From a virus: 57,572 nt of DNA. The notes under the pieces are model-generated. The model did no database searches. It had not been told where the DNA came from and saw only the letters and a program-made list of their open reading frames with translations. The DNA is taken from IMG/VR virus record IMGVR_UViG_3300032053_005511, positions 1 through 57,572 of that record; one strand, 5' to 3'. The position numbers and the translations under genes were made by a program. The stretch's first letter is position 1; each line of letters starts with the position of its first letter. This document shows, piece after piece, positions 8,353 to 17,107 of the stretch.

Positions 8353-9849
8353 CTAGGAACCCATAGAGGCAGCATTAACACCAGTAGCTGCCTGTGGTGT
8401 AGGACCTCCAAAGGCGGAGTCCTTCTCTTTATTGTTCTTACGCTTGTCGTCTACTTCCGATGCGATCTTAGAGAGTAGTGCACGAGCTGCAGCTACCTTA
8501 ATAGATGCGTCGGAAGCGTCAGCTGCAGAGATCTTCACACCAGCCTGACCAGTATGGGAGAAGGCTTGCTGAAGTGTCTTGTCAGTAGCCGACGAAAGAG
8601 CCTTCTCGACGAGGACCTTGTTCACGTCAGTCTTGGGATCTGCCTTGGCCTGCCCCTTGGTGTAGTTAATGGCCGACATATTAGAGTCAACCATATTGGT
8701 CTGACGATTGACGTCAGAAGGCTGCACAGGGACACCCTCACCAGCAGAGCTGGAGTCAGGAGGTACTGCGGGACCAGCACTGATGGTAGCCGGAGCTTCA
8801 TCCTCACCAGCTAGCTTGCGAAGAAGAGCGACAGGAGCTGCCGCCACCTTTGGCTGAGCCATACCAGCAGCCTCGTAAACATGTGCTGGTGGGGCAGGTA
8901 TCGGCGACTTCGGTAGAGCCATTCCATGGAAGGGATCTCTGCCAGCTGCGCTATGACCTGGAGCCCACTGAGCTCCTGTGGGCTTAACTAGAGCCGAGCT
9001 CACACCACCGGCACGTCCAGCAAATGTAGGAGCGCCAGGCAGTCCAGCAGCAAGCTTCTTCAGACGCTCTACCAGCGATTGGTCAGCAGCTTCTGATAGC
9101 TTGGCCTTCTCATTGTGCCACGGGTCAACAGGCTGCTCGCCATGTTGCATGTGCACGTTGGTCTCCATCGCTGTACCTGGATCTTGCTTCTGCCCAGGTA
9201 GCTTCTTTGTACCGGGGTTAACCGGCAGCTGAGTCTTAGCTTGACCCTGCTCACCAGCATCCACGTTCCTCATGCTGGACGTAGCCTGCATGACATGTAG
9301 AGCGCCCGGACCTTCACCTGGCTTCTGCTGATGGCCAGTAGCAGCTTCCTTCTTGCTGTCCTCTGCTAGCTTCTCAGCAATGTAGCCGATAGCATCGGAA
9401 AGCTTCTCGATGTAGTCAGTAGAAAAGTGCGTAGTGGAAGCCATCTTCTCAGCTACTGGGGCTTCGTCATCACCCTGGTTGTACAGCTGACGGGCAGCCT
9501 CATTGGTGATGTCCACCTTGTTGATGGTGCCCTCCATGGCTGCCTTCAGCATGTCTTGGAGAGTAGGACGCTCGATCATAGTGTGCATGAAATCCTCACT
9601 GGCTGTCTTGGGTAAGAACTCCAAGCCTCCTGGTGACATGCTCTTCTGCCCTGATGCCCCTGCGTCGGGGATAGGCGGAGATCCTGTGTTCACTCTGGAG
9701 TAGGAAGTTCGGGGGGAAAGACCTGCTGGTCCCTTGAGTCCTGGAGCTGGCTTGTTTGCTATGTGCGTAAGAGGTACTGATGCATCCTCCGCCGACCCAG
9801 CAGTTGGGTCGGGGAGGGCTATCGAGTTGGAGTCCGATAGCTTGAACAT
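8353..9849 (-). CDS. Low-complexity inner-head or scaffold-like protein
   Basis: This 498-residue protein is largely disordered, with Pro/Gly/Ser/Ala-rich linkers joining short amphipathic helices. Many of these helices end in a Lys-X-Ala: PKTAS, EKMAS, EKLAE, KKLAA, RKLAG, IKVAA and SKIAS are visible. The regular helix-KxA-linker pattern looks like a substrate chopped by a prohead protease. I chose the ATG at 9849 because AAAAGG lies 5 bases before it; GTG at 9855 is the alternative. It sits two genes after the protease. An internal core or scaffold function is inferred. Confidence 0.65.
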   Translation of the reverse strand: MFKLSDSNSIALPDPTAGSAEDASVPLTHIANKPAPGLKGPAGLSPRTSYSRVNTGSPPIPDAGASGQKSMSPGGLEFLPKTASEDFMHTMIERPTLQDMLKAAMEGTINKVDITNEAARQLYNQGDDEAPVAEKMASTTHFSTDYIEKLSDAIGYIAEKLAEDSKKEAATGHQQKPGEGPGALHVMQATSSMRNVDAGEQGQAKTQLPVNPGTKKLPGQKQDPGTAMETNVHMQHGEQPVDPWHNEKAKLSEAADQSLVERLKKLAAGLPGAPTFAGRAGGVSSALVKPTGAQWAPGHSAAGRDPFHGMALPKSPIPAPPAHVYEAAGMAQPKVAAAPVALLRKLAGEDEAPATISAGPAVPPDSSSAGEGVPVQPSDVNRQTNMVDSNMSAINYTKGQAKADPKTDVNKVLVEKALSSATDKTLQQAFSHTGQAGVKISAADASDASIKVAAARALLSKIASEVDDKRKNNKEKDSAFGGPTPQAATGVNAASMGS

Positions 9850-9869
9850 CAGCACCTTTTAGCATCCAC

Positions 9870-10511
9870 TTAGTTCCAGGTGACCGGGTAACCAGCCGCC
9901 TCAAGAAGCTCTAGCGAGCGAATCTCAGTGGCCGTCTCTACGTTGGGGGCAGACGCGACCTTGACACCGTCGTTGTTCGCCAGACCAAGAGTCAGCACTG
10001 CACTGATCCGGTCTGCCGCTTCCTCACTGCTGTACCCAATAGACGCCGCCTTCTCTACAGCCTTGTATGCCGAGAGCTGGTCGATGGCAGAAGCCTTCTT
10101 GAAGGGGAAGCCACCCTTGTCGTCGGCGTCCTTGTCGTCCTTCTTCTCGTCCTTGGCATCGTCCTTCTTCTCGTCCTTGTCGTCTCCGGCTGTCTTAGCC
10201 GCAGAGCCGATCTTCTGGAGCTCATCCACATAGCTACGGGCCATGTGACGACCAAGCTCTTCCGCCTCAGCAAACTTGGCCAGCGAAGCCTGCTTCTCAG
10301 CGTGCTCCTGCTCGGCAGCCTCAATCGTCGGGTCAACCGTGGGCTCTACTGCTGCCTCAGCGGTCTTCTCACCGAACGTCTCCTGCCAGAGACTGCTGAT
10401 ATCCGCATCAGTCATCTGGTTAAGATTGATGCCGTTCTCCTGGGCGAGCTTAACAAATAGCTCAGCTGCCGCCGCCTTCTCCATATCTTCGTTACCGTGC
10501 ACTGTGCTCAT
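9870..10511 (-). CDS. Prohead core/scaffold-like protein
   Basis: This 213-residue protein lies next to the prohead protease. The N-terminal part contains LFVKLAQENGINLN. The middle contains EELGRHMARSYVDELQKI, a helix I associate with prohead core proteins of large phages. Residues of about 108-135 are an alternating Lys/Asp charged stretch (DDKDEKKDDAKDEKKDD). Lys-X-Ala occurs nine times in 213 residues, the densest case in the window. Position, charge pattern and helix content fit a core protein that is degraded by the protease before packaging. This is inference from context. Confidence 0.6.
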   Translation of the reverse strand: MSTVHGNEDMEKAAAAELFVKLAQENGINLNQMTDADISSLWQETFGEKTAEAAVEPTVDPTIEAAEQEHAEKQASLAKFAEAEELGRHMARSYVDELQKIGSAAKTAGDDKDEKKDDAKDEKKDDKDADDKGGFPFKKASAIDQLSAYKAVEKAASIGYSSEEAADRISAVLTLGLANNDGVKVASAPNVETATEIRSLELLEAAGYPVTWN

Positions 10512-10533
10512 GGAATTTAATCCTCCGGGGATG

Positions 10534-12270
10534 TTACGTACGATGGTTCCACGTGCTCACTGAGAGGGGAACCTCTCTACACGCCGGCGTTAGCCTGATT
10601 GTTGATTGTTTTACCACTTCTGCTGTTGTATGTCCAACACCCCTCTCATTCAAGAAGGCTTGTTGTAGATACTCAATAGACAGTGGGGTAAAGGTATCTT
10701 CTACCGTAGCATTAGCCAGCTTGTGCAACTCTACCTCAGCAACCATTGCTGCTTTAGGTATGAGCTCCTGAGAATGTGCGGCCAAGTCCATTAGTTCTCT
10801 ACGGTAACCGTTATAGGCAGAACTAATCTTACGTAGTATCTCCGCACTATGGGAAGAAGGGGGATCTTTAATTTCTGCTGGAGAACTAAAAGCCTCCATC
10901 GCCCGCTTCTCTACATGCTCCCCAAGTGCAGACCTAGAAGCCATCAATGGCAGCAGTAAACGAGCCAATGCTGGCATGAAGTCCTTAGGGGACATCCCTA
11001 TTGGGTGCTCTTCATCGCAGGGGCTAAAGACCTTGTTGTCCTTGTCTAACTGGTCTGCCATGGGGCGCTGAGAAATACTGATAAGAGTGATCCTCTGAAA
11101 CTCTCTCGGCTTCAGAACCATCCCTAGGCCGGAAGCTGTAGCTAGGGACCTCTCTAGTGGCACCTTAGCCATAGCTTCTAGAACCTCGTCAGGAAGGTCC
11201 TTCTCTTTACCGGAGATGATAGGCACCGCCTTACCAGCGAACTGGCTAGGTACGATGTCCTTCTTCATCTCTCCTTTTTTGCTCTTGGCGCTCTTACCAA
11301 GCAGAGCCATCTTCAAGATCTCATCGTCTACTGAAGCTACCTTCTCAGTACCGCCGACAAGTTCTATGTAACCTAGCTCATCAGCTAGCTGAGAAGATGT
11401 CTTCATCTTCCCACCATGGATGAACATCATCACCTTGGCAGTCTTGTCTGCCCCGATGAATACAAAGCTGATGTCGAAGAACCTGGGGTAGTCATTGTCT
11501 ACCCAGACCTTGCGCCCATCGGGCAAGATCTTGTTCATCTGCTTTAACGCGTGCTGACAGTAGTCAACGCGTGTCTTAGATACTCCACGGATACCTACAC
11601 CATCATGAGCTTTCAGCCGCTCATGCATAGCTATAACCGCGTCGTCAGGAGCCTTCTGTGTCTTCGGGTTGAAGCTAGCAATGGCCTTGTTGTAGAGCTC
11701 GCGGTCTAGACAGATACTACAGGTATCAAACTTGACCCGACATCCCATGCTGACATCCGGGTACTGCCCTGCTCGAAGCCTATCCCAGACAGCAGTACCA
11801 CCGAACTGCTCACACTTGTCTTTGTCTACCCTGATGACTAGCTCTACCCGCTTCATGTGCGGATTCCAAGCAGCTAGCTCTACGTTACCGTAAGCCCTCC
11901 CAGCATCCTTGTTCTTATGGTGGGCGAAGGCGTGAGCGTTGTAGAACGTGGGGAAACCATAGGCCCAGTCCCTGGCTACCACCTTGTCTAGTAGGGGGTT
12001 ACCAGTCCAGTTCTCAGGGCGATGAATCAAGGAGGCTTCTTTGAAGCTATCCCCGTTCACGTTAGACCCCCACCACTCCGTAGCTCCCATGGCGTTCACT
12101 AGAACGTACTGAGAGTTGTGCGAGGGTCTTAGGTCCCCAATGTAACGGACTACGTCTGGTAGAAGGGTGTAAGAAGCAACCTTCTCAAACGTAGAATCAG
12201 CGGGACCAAAGAGCGGTATTACCGTAGGCCCAGCTTCAGATTCTCCCCTGAAGTGGCTGAGCTTAATCAT
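10534..12270 (-). CDS. Prohead maturation protease
   Basis: This 578-residue protein matches the large-phage prohead protease style related to T4 gp21. Key parts: SNVNGDSF near residue 70; AHAFAHHKNKDAGRAYGNV with the candidate catalytic His at about 113-118; RVELVIRVDKDKC; and GQYPDVSMGC with the candidate nucleophile Ser175. A Cys cluster follows (C177, C184, C187 and a later CQH), as in many large-phage members. The C-terminal third is helical and may be a core domain. I start at the ATG at 12270, 1 base after the upstream stop, rather than a frame-open start at 12306 that would overlap that gene by 35 bases. It is expected to cleave scaffold and core proteins inside the prohead. Confidence 0.75.
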   Translation of the reverse strand: MIKLSHFRGESEAGPTVIPLFGPADSTFEKVASYTLLPDVVRYIGDLRPSHNSQYVLVNAMGATEWWGSNVNGDSFKEASLIHRPENWTGNPLLDKVVARDWAYGFPTFYNAHAFAHHKNKDAGRAYGNVELAAWNPHMKRVELVIRVDKDKCEQFGGTAVWDRLRAGQYPDVSMGCRVKFDTCSICLDRELYNKAIASFNPKTQKAPDDAVIAMHERLKAHDGVGIRGVSKTRVDYCQHALKQMNKILPDGRKVWVDNDYPRFFDISFVFIGADKTAKVMMFIHGGKMKTSSQLADELGYIELVGGTEKVASVDDEILKMALLGKSAKSKKGEMKKDIVPSQFAGKAVPIISGKEKDLPDEVLEAMAKVPLERSLATASGLGMVLKPREFQRITLISISQRPMADQLDKDNKVFSPCDEEHPIGMSPKDFMPALARLLLPLMASRSALGEHVEKRAMEAFSSPAEIKDPPSSHSAEILRKISSAYNGYRRELMDLAAHSQELIPKAAMVAEVELHKLANATVEDTFTPLSIEYLQQAFLNERGVGHTTAEVVKQSTIRLTPACREVPLSVSTWNHRT

Positions 12271-12271
12271 A

Positions 12272-12745
12272 CTACGGCCCGTAGCCGCCGCCACCGAAGT
12301 TGCCACCGAAGTTGCCCTCGCGGTACACGCCCAGTGGTGCGTTCATACGCTGCTCTTTCCGTGGAACAGCGGCTAGCGACTCTACTATTACATTCCCTGC
12401 CGTACGAGGAGCCAGACTCATCTGTCTCATATACGTACCGGCTATAACTGGGTCACTGGCAAACAATGGGTTCACAGAGTGGAGCGAGTTATAGTGGCTG
12501 ATGAACTGATCTGGGTTGTCATCTAAGTGCTGTTGCAGGTCTGGGTTACGCTCCAGCATCTTCTTGTAGTTACTCCGCTTCGTCACAGCATGGTAAATGC
12601 CTTTAACTGCTGACTCTCCACCAAGTATAGCGGCGCCAGCTAACGAAGCAGCTGCTACAGTAGGGGCAAAGTCAGCGAAGCGGTTTGTGACCTTCTCCGA
12701 GAAACTAGCTTTCTTCTCAAAGTAACTATCGAGTGGGTTAGACAT
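12272..12745 (-). CDS. Virion protein with membrane segment and Gly-rich tail
   Basis: This 157-residue protein has an N-terminal YFEKKASFSEK motif of the F-x-K-x-A type, then a hydrophobic Ala/Gly helix (about 30-50) that could cross a membrane. A helical region follows, with NPDLQQHLDDNPDQF and NPLFASDPVIAGTYMR, and a C-terminal GGNFGGGGYGP tail. Its ATG (12745) overlaps the stop of the upstream 403-residue gene as TGATG. I do not know a named family. Similar NPDL...NP-F-DP segments occur in large-phage virion proteins as far as I recall. Confidence 0.65.
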   Translation of the reverse strand: MSNPLDSYFEKKASFSEKVTNRFADFAPTVAAASLAGAAILGGESAVKGIYHAVTKRSNYKKMLERNPDLQQHLDDNPDQFISHYNSLHSVNPLFASDPVIAGTYMRQMSLAPRTAGNVIVESLAAVPRKEQRMNAPLGVYREGNFGGNFGGGGYGP

Positions 12746-13956
12746 CAAACGAACCTCTGCTGTAGCCCATATTCACGAACCATCCAAGGCTCCGTATACG
12801 GTATTCTGGATTCTAGGAAGTTAGTTGCTGTGTGTACCGCAGGACTATACTTAATGTGCTTCTTGTAGAAGTCTTCAGCCGCTAGGGCTGCAACAGCTTC
12901 TGGTACGTGCTCAGTAGCCCAGCCTGCACCTCTACCAACGTTTCGAGCTACCTCACTACCTATGAATGGCTCAGCTACGGTCTCTACACCCTTACGCACT
13001 AAAGGGGCCGCCCACTGGGCTACACCCTTTGACCCTCTCCAGGCCTTCGTAAGTACACCTTCCGACCCAGCTTGCTTAAGGAACGTAGAAATACTGTCTA
13101 AGCCAGCCTCTAGTTCTCCTTGTACCTGCCGCAGCGCCGCTAGTTTATTCAGCGACTCACAGTACGCTTGAAAACCATCTACCAGTGGGTGCTCTGGGTT
13201 AGGCGTAACGTTGTGGGCTGTCTTAGCAATAGAGTCGTTCAGGTCAGCCCTAGACATGACCCCATCGCTCACTAGCCGTGGGGTTACCATCTGGAAGGCG
13301 GTCTTGATGAAGATGGGATCTGGAGATAGTAAACTCCAAACCTGGACCACATCTCCTAGACTAACCCCATTAAGAGCTGCCTGCTTAACCTGGTTGTAGA
13401 GGTAGTCCGAGATGTCCCCGAATACGTTCTCTCCAGTGGATAGCTCATGAGCTATCTCGTCATAGGCAGCTGCTAGCTTGTCCTTCAAGTCCATCGCATC
13501 TCGAAGAGGCTCAGCATATGGTAGAGCCGTGCTCCCCACCTCAAACATGGAGGCTAGCTTTACTTCAAAATCATCACGCACAGATGCCTTCTTAGACGGC
13601 TCATGTGAGTAGTCAGAGTTACCGTAGTCAAATACGGTTCCCCCACCACCATCGTTTAGATCTTGAAGAACCCGAGAGTAGTCTGCTGGGCCACCGTCGA
13701 AGTTCACAACGCGGTGCTCAGAGCCTTCCTTCTTGAACTCCCGGAGGAACGTCTCTGTGTTAGCAAACTCTGTTACTCTCCGTACCTGCTCGGGAGAAAG
13801 CCCAGCTTTCTTTACCGTCTCCACTACAGCTTGTGTTAGTGGGGTACCGGATGCATATTTCTCTGCGGCTTGACGACCAAAGGTCTCTAGGTCTTCGCCA
13901 GAGATACTTCGAGCGTGGGACTGCTGTAAAAGTAGAGAAGAAGGTAGGTCGCTCAT
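12745..13956 (-). CDS. Unknown inner-virion protein
   Basis: This 403-residue helical protein is the first gene of the left minus-strand virion block. It contains ten Lys-X-Ala tripeptides (for example SKKAS, VKLAS, DKLAA, IKTAF, AKTAH, NKLAA), well above what its composition would give. The C-terminal 100 residues include Ala/Gly-rich helices and WMVREYGLQQRF at the end. A GGAGAG site precedes the start. The gene diverges from the MerR-like gene with only 24 bases between the two start codons. No enzymatic motif was seen. Confidence 0.65.
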   Translation of the reverse strand: MSDLPSSLLLQQSHARSISGEDLETFGRQAAEKYASGTPLTQAVVETVKKAGLSPEQVRRVTEFANTETFLREFKKEGSEHRVVNFDGGPADYSRVLQDLNDGGGGTVFDYGNSDYSHEPSKKASVRDDFEVKLASMFEVGSTALPYAEPLRDAMDLKDKLAAAYDEIAHELSTGENVFGDISDYLYNQVKQAALNGVSLGDVVQVWSLLSPDPIFIKTAFQMVTPRLVSDGVMSRADLNDSIAKTAHNVTPNPEHPLVDGFQAYCESLNKLAALRQVQGELEAGLDSISTFLKQAGSEGVLTKAWRGSKGVAQWAAPLVRKGVETVAEPFIGSEVARNVGRGAGWATEHVPEAVAALAAEDFYKKHIKYSPAVHTATNFLESRIPYTEPWMVREYGLQQRFV

Positions 13957-13980
13957 TGAACTCTCCAGTAAAAAAGTATC

Positions 13981-14691
13981 ATGGCTATACCTGAAAGCGA
14001 AGCTGACCTACTGACCGCCAAGGAGGCTGGAAGGATGTTAGGGGTAGGTGTCAGTATGGTACGGGGGTACACCCGCTCAGGTATTCTACCATTCGTCAGG
14101 CCTGGGCGCTCATCCAGATCTCCTAGGCTCTACAAAATAGACGATGTAGCTGCGCTGGTTGAGGCCAAGTCAAAGGACACCAGCCTTGCAGCGGTAGCCA
14201 CCATGGCCAAGCAAGCCTACGTGTCTAGCCAGAATACAGAGAAGTTACTGTCCAAGCTACTGACGGTACTAGGCGTGGACACCAAGCCCTTGGTACTAAC
14301 AGAACTCGCTATCCTACAGCTGTACGCTGAAGCTGAAGAGCTTATAGAGAGCGAGCTCCCCCTTAGCAGCTCTAAGATACTGGAGTGGGCCAGGGTGTTT
14401 TATGTAGTCACAGAAGAGTACCTAGGGCTAGTCGAGCAGTACACAGAAAGTACTGAGCCGTGGAAGGTCTTCCTAGATCTGGGCAACAAGATCAATCATC
14501 AAACTATTCAGCTACATGACACTGAGATGTTCGTAGTGAATAGCTATTTCATGATGGCCCACAGGAATGTACGTAACGTAGCCTACTTCTATGTGAGGCA
14601 CATTAAGGGACAGAAGTTAGCTGAGAGCCTGTTCCCAGCTAGTAAAGGTGACGTCCATGAGGACATCATTGCTTTGGCGTTTCCTGGGTAA
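13981..14691 (+). CDS. MerR-like helix-turn-helix regulator
   Basis: In this 236-residue protein, residues 8-62 form a MerR-family winged helix-turn-helix (LLTAKEAGRMLGVGVSMVRG, then GILPFVRPG, then RLYKIDDVAALVEA). The remainder is an all-helical domain with no recognised ligand motif. It stands at the switch between leftward virion genes and rightward transcription, a typical place for a phage regulator. No Shine-Dalgarno precedes the ATG, so it could be leaderless or poorly translated. The target could be the palindromes at 14709-14769 just downstream, but that is a guess. Confidence 0.75.
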   Translation: MAIPESEADLLTAKEAGRMLGVGVSMVRGYTRSGILPFVRPGRSSRSPRLYKIDDVAALVEAKSKDTSLAAVATMAKQAYVSSQNTEKLLSKLLTVLGVDTKPLVLTELAILQLYAEAEELIESELPLSSSKILEWARVFYVVTEEYLGLVEQYTESTEPWKVFLDLGNKINHQTIQLHDTEMFVVNSYFMMAHRNVRNVAYFYVRHIKGQKLAESLFPASKGDVHEDIIALAFPG

Positions 14692-14708
14692 CTCGTCTAT
14701 CCTGTAGT

Positions 14709-14769
14709 CGAGCTCGCTCAACTGAGGTAGCAGTACCCCCCTCTCCTGTAGCGCGGTTGGGCGAGCTCG
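14709..14769. promoter_or_regulatory. Paired CGAGCTCG palindromes forming a long inverted repeat
   Basis: The gap after the MerR-like gene has two copies of the self-palindrome CGAGCTCG, at 14709-14716 and 14762-14769. Together with flanking bases they form a 14-bp inverted repeat with one G-T pair and a loop of 33 bases. The heptamer CCTGTAG also occurs three times, at 14701, 14745 and 14774. No T run follows, so this does not look like a terminator. It could be an operator with two half-sites for the adjacent regulator, or an RNA stem ahead of the next gene. Confidence 0.45.
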
Positions 14770-14794
14770 CTTACCTGTAGTAAACTAGGTAAAG

Positions 14795-15046
14795 ATGGCC
14801 CCATCTAGTGCTGACTACGTACAGATTCGTCGCAGTGAGTTAGCTCAGATACTAAAAGAGCTAACCGTTACGCTTGTACTGCTGGACTCTCTAGCTAAAG
14901 AACGGCCCATTATCTACATGATGAAGGCCAGACTGGAGCAGCTACTCTACCCGCTTGAGGAGGAGAAAACTCCAGTTCGCCCAGCGTCAACAGACGCTCT
15001 GAGGGCCTTCACACTATCTACCGACTTTAACCCAGGAAAGAAATAG
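14795..15046 (+). CDS. Small unknown protein
   Basis: This is an 83-residue protein with a helical N-terminal half (ELAQILKELTVTLVLLDSLAKE) and a Pro-containing C-terminus. It has no recognised domain. An AGGT lies upstream of the ATG. It ends 2 bases before the convergent large terminase gene. It follows the MerR-like gene and the palindrome region, so it may be a partner or target of that regulator. Confidence 0.55.
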   Translation: MAPSSADYVQIRRSELAQILKELTVTLVLLDSLAKERPIIYMMKARLEQLLYPLEEEKTPVRPASTDALRAFTLSTDFNPGKK

Positions 15047-15048
15047 CA

Positions 15049-16812
15049 CTAGCCCTGATTTGTGGGGCCTGAGTAAGTGTCTATTATCTTCCCGGTACGT
15101 GGGTCCTCACGCATAGGAGCAATGATATCCGGGCGGGGCCTGAGGATCATTGAGCCAAGCAGCATGAACACAATCGCATGGAATGTGTCATCCGGTTTGT
15201 CTGTGGCGTGCTTGTACAAGATCATCTTCTGACCATCGCTGTACTCGCTGAAGATGTTGATCATGTCCTCCGCGTAAGGACTACCGAAGTCCTCAAAGCG
15301 AGGGAACTCGATCTGCTTCCGCTTGATGGCACTGAAGATGTCGCTCATCACCTCAGTCCGGTGAACCTTCCACCTACGGATACGCCCGTCCCACTCCACT
15401 TTCTTCTTAGCCTTACCTAAGTACTGGAACTTGTGGATGCGTTGGATACCGTACTTGCGTATCAATGGGTCGGTCATACCGAAGCCCATGCCGTAATCAC
15501 AAGCTATGATCTTGATGTTGAAGAAGTCGATGAGTTCGCAGATCTTCTCAAGTTGCGGCGTCGGATCTACGTCCTCTCCAGTAAACCGATGGGCGTAGAT
15601 GACCCGGAACTTCATGTCTATGTACGTGCCGATAACGATGACCGTATAGCTACTGCCCTCACCAGTACCCCAGTCAATACCGGCAAAGAACGGCTGAGCG
15701 TACGACCTAGAACGGTACTTGTCAGCATCAGCCATGTGCACTTCAGGATTACAGACATCCCGAACCTGCCCCAGTGTTAGTGGGCGTACACCTGAATCAA
15801 ACGAGATACCAAGGACCTCGTTATAGAAACGAGCCCTAGGGTAGCGCTCATAGTCTAGGTAGATTTCATCCCATGGTTTCCACGGAACCATGAGCTGAGG
15901 GATGCGGTAACTTTCAAAGGCCGCCTCCTTCACCATGTTGGCCCACTGTGCATCTGGGTGCTGTGGATTGATTGGCTTGTGGCACTTCTCACACACCAAG
16001 CTGCGTTTACCTATGTTCTTCTCACCCAGCACGTTCCAGTATCGACCGCCCTCACCACCGTGTCTATCGCAGGGTACTACCCACTCTCCCTGAGTAGAGA
16101 ATTTAGAGCGGTACTCCTCCAGCGTGTTGTCTAGGCTCTTAGGGGTACCAGCGTAGATAAAGCGCTTCCATCGCTCAGGTGCGTGAGAAAGACACTGCTC
16201 AATGATGGGGATGCTGTCAGATAAAATATCTTGAAACTCATCGAGCTCTAGCAGCCAGGCAGGAATACCTCGAACGCGGTCAGCATTAAGGAAGGCATAC
16301 CGCATAGTTATCTTAGAGCGGTTCACGAACTGCTTCTCCAAGATGTTCTGAGAGAGCATGGTAGTAGTGAACTTCTTTAGTATCGGGCTGGTCTCGATAG
16401 GCTCCTTGATACGGTCGTTAGAGAACGTCTTTGTCTGTGATGCAGACGGAGAGACATAGAGCGTCTTGAACGACGGCACCATGCAGGTGTAACAGAGGGC
16501 TATGTTACCAAGCAGTGTGCTCTTCTCAACCTGCCGACCACAGAATAGAAGGACACGCTTAGCTGGCGTGTCGTACATCCTTCTCAGATGTGGCCGCTTA
16601 TCAAAAGAGAACCTATCAAACCCCAGGCTATTATCCCTCTCAGTGGGCATCATGAATGCAAACTCAGTAAACTGAGATGGCATAGCACTGGGTATATCTG
16701 TTAAAGCTTTTACAGCGTGCTCTATGACTAACGGATCTTCCTCTAACGCTGGCTCTGGGTCCCACAACTCATCGTCGTCTCCCCATACGTCTAGAGCTGG
16801 TTCTGCGGCCAT
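15049..16812 (-). CDS. terL: Terminase large subunit
   Basis: This 587-residue protein is the packaging motor ATPase and nuclease. The Walker A region is CGRQVEKST (about 91-99), a deviant P-loop typical of terminases. Walker B is LLELDE (about 187-192). The RNase H-like nuclease domain shows GIDWGTG, IACDYGMGFG and DKPDDTFHA as its acidic residues. A zinc-like CxxC (CEKCH) lies between the domains. I start at the ATG at 16812; an in-frame TTG three codons upstream is also possible. No Shine-Dalgarno is seen at either. The start codon overlaps the start codon of a plus-strand gene within CATG. Confidence 0.9.
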   Translation of the reverse strand: MAAEPALDVWGDDDELWDPEPALEEDPLVIEHAVKALTDIPSAMPSQFTEFAFMMPTERDNSLGFDRFSFDKRPHLRRMYDTPAKRVLLFCGRQVEKSTLLGNIALCYTCMVPSFKTLYVSPSASQTKTFSNDRIKEPIETSPILKKFTTTMLSQNILEKQFVNRSKITMRYAFLNADRVRGIPAWLLELDEFQDILSDSIPIIEQCLSHAPERWKRFIYAGTPKSLDNTLEEYRSKFSTQGEWVVPCDRHGGEGGRYWNVLGEKNIGKRSLVCEKCHKPINPQHPDAQWANMVKEAAFESYRIPQLMVPWKPWDEIYLDYERYPRARFYNEVLGISFDSGVRPLTLGQVRDVCNPEVHMADADKYRSRSYAQPFFAGIDWGTGEGSSYTVIVIGTYIDMKFRVIYAHRFTGEDVDPTPQLEKICELIDFFNIKIIACDYGMGFGMTDPLIRKYGIQRIHKFQYLGKAKKKVEWDGRIRRWKVHRTEVMSDIFSAIKRKQIEFPRFEDFGSPYAEDMINIFSEYSDGQKMILYKHATDKPDDTFHAIVFMLLGSMILRPRPDIIAPMREDPRTGKIIDTYSGPTNQG

Positions 16813-17107
16813 GTCGTTCAATCAGCTGGAAGAGTGGGGGAAAGAGTTACTGTGGTCGTTGCAGAGGGCTGGAGATCACTTCACACACGGGGAAGTTAAC
16901 ATGCATGACGATTGCGTGGAGGTGAACTTGTATATGAACTATGAGTTCCCGGCTAAGGCTAAGAAGCCCATCCACGCGTACATCAGAGAACGTGCAAAGG
17001 ATAACGGCTGGACTGTGGGCGGAGTACGCCTAGAGAAGAAACCGTTACGCCTGGTGTTCACTTGCCTTCCAGGTCACGGTCAAGTGCCTCGAAGAACCCA
17101 AGCATAA
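16811..17107 (+). CDS. Small unknown protein opposing the terminase genes
   Basis: This is a 98-residue protein starting MSFNQLEEWGKELLW. The composition looks genuine: amphipathic helices, Trp and Tyr spread evenly, and VEVNLYMNYEFPAKAKKP in the middle. There is no known domain. Its ATG at 16811-16813 overlaps the ATG of the large terminase on the other strand, and its end overlaps the 3' end of the 141-residue minus gene by 50 bases. It fills the only gap between the two minus-strand terminase-block genes. An open frame also runs upstream to 16724, but that part lies inside the terminase. Confidence 0.5.
   Translation: MSFNQLEEWGKELLWSLQRAGDHFTHGEVNMHDDCVEVNLYMNYEFPAKAKKPIHAYIRERAKDNGWTVGGVRLEKKPLRLVFTCLPGHGQVPRRTQA

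Noticed and set aside
10055-10336. Minus-strand Arg/Ser/Thr-rich frame over the charged region of the 213-residue protein
   Set aside because: Low-complexity shadow of the Lys/Asp codons in the real frame; no start signal.
12271-12306. N-terminal extension of the prohead protease
   Set aside because: It would overlap the previous gene by 35 bases; the ATG at 12270 follows that gene's stop by 1 base.
16631-16650. AGGGATAAT on the minus strand inside the large terminase gene
   Set aside because: It resembles the -10 of the shared promoter, but no CAA lies at the right distance and it encodes a normal part of the terminase.
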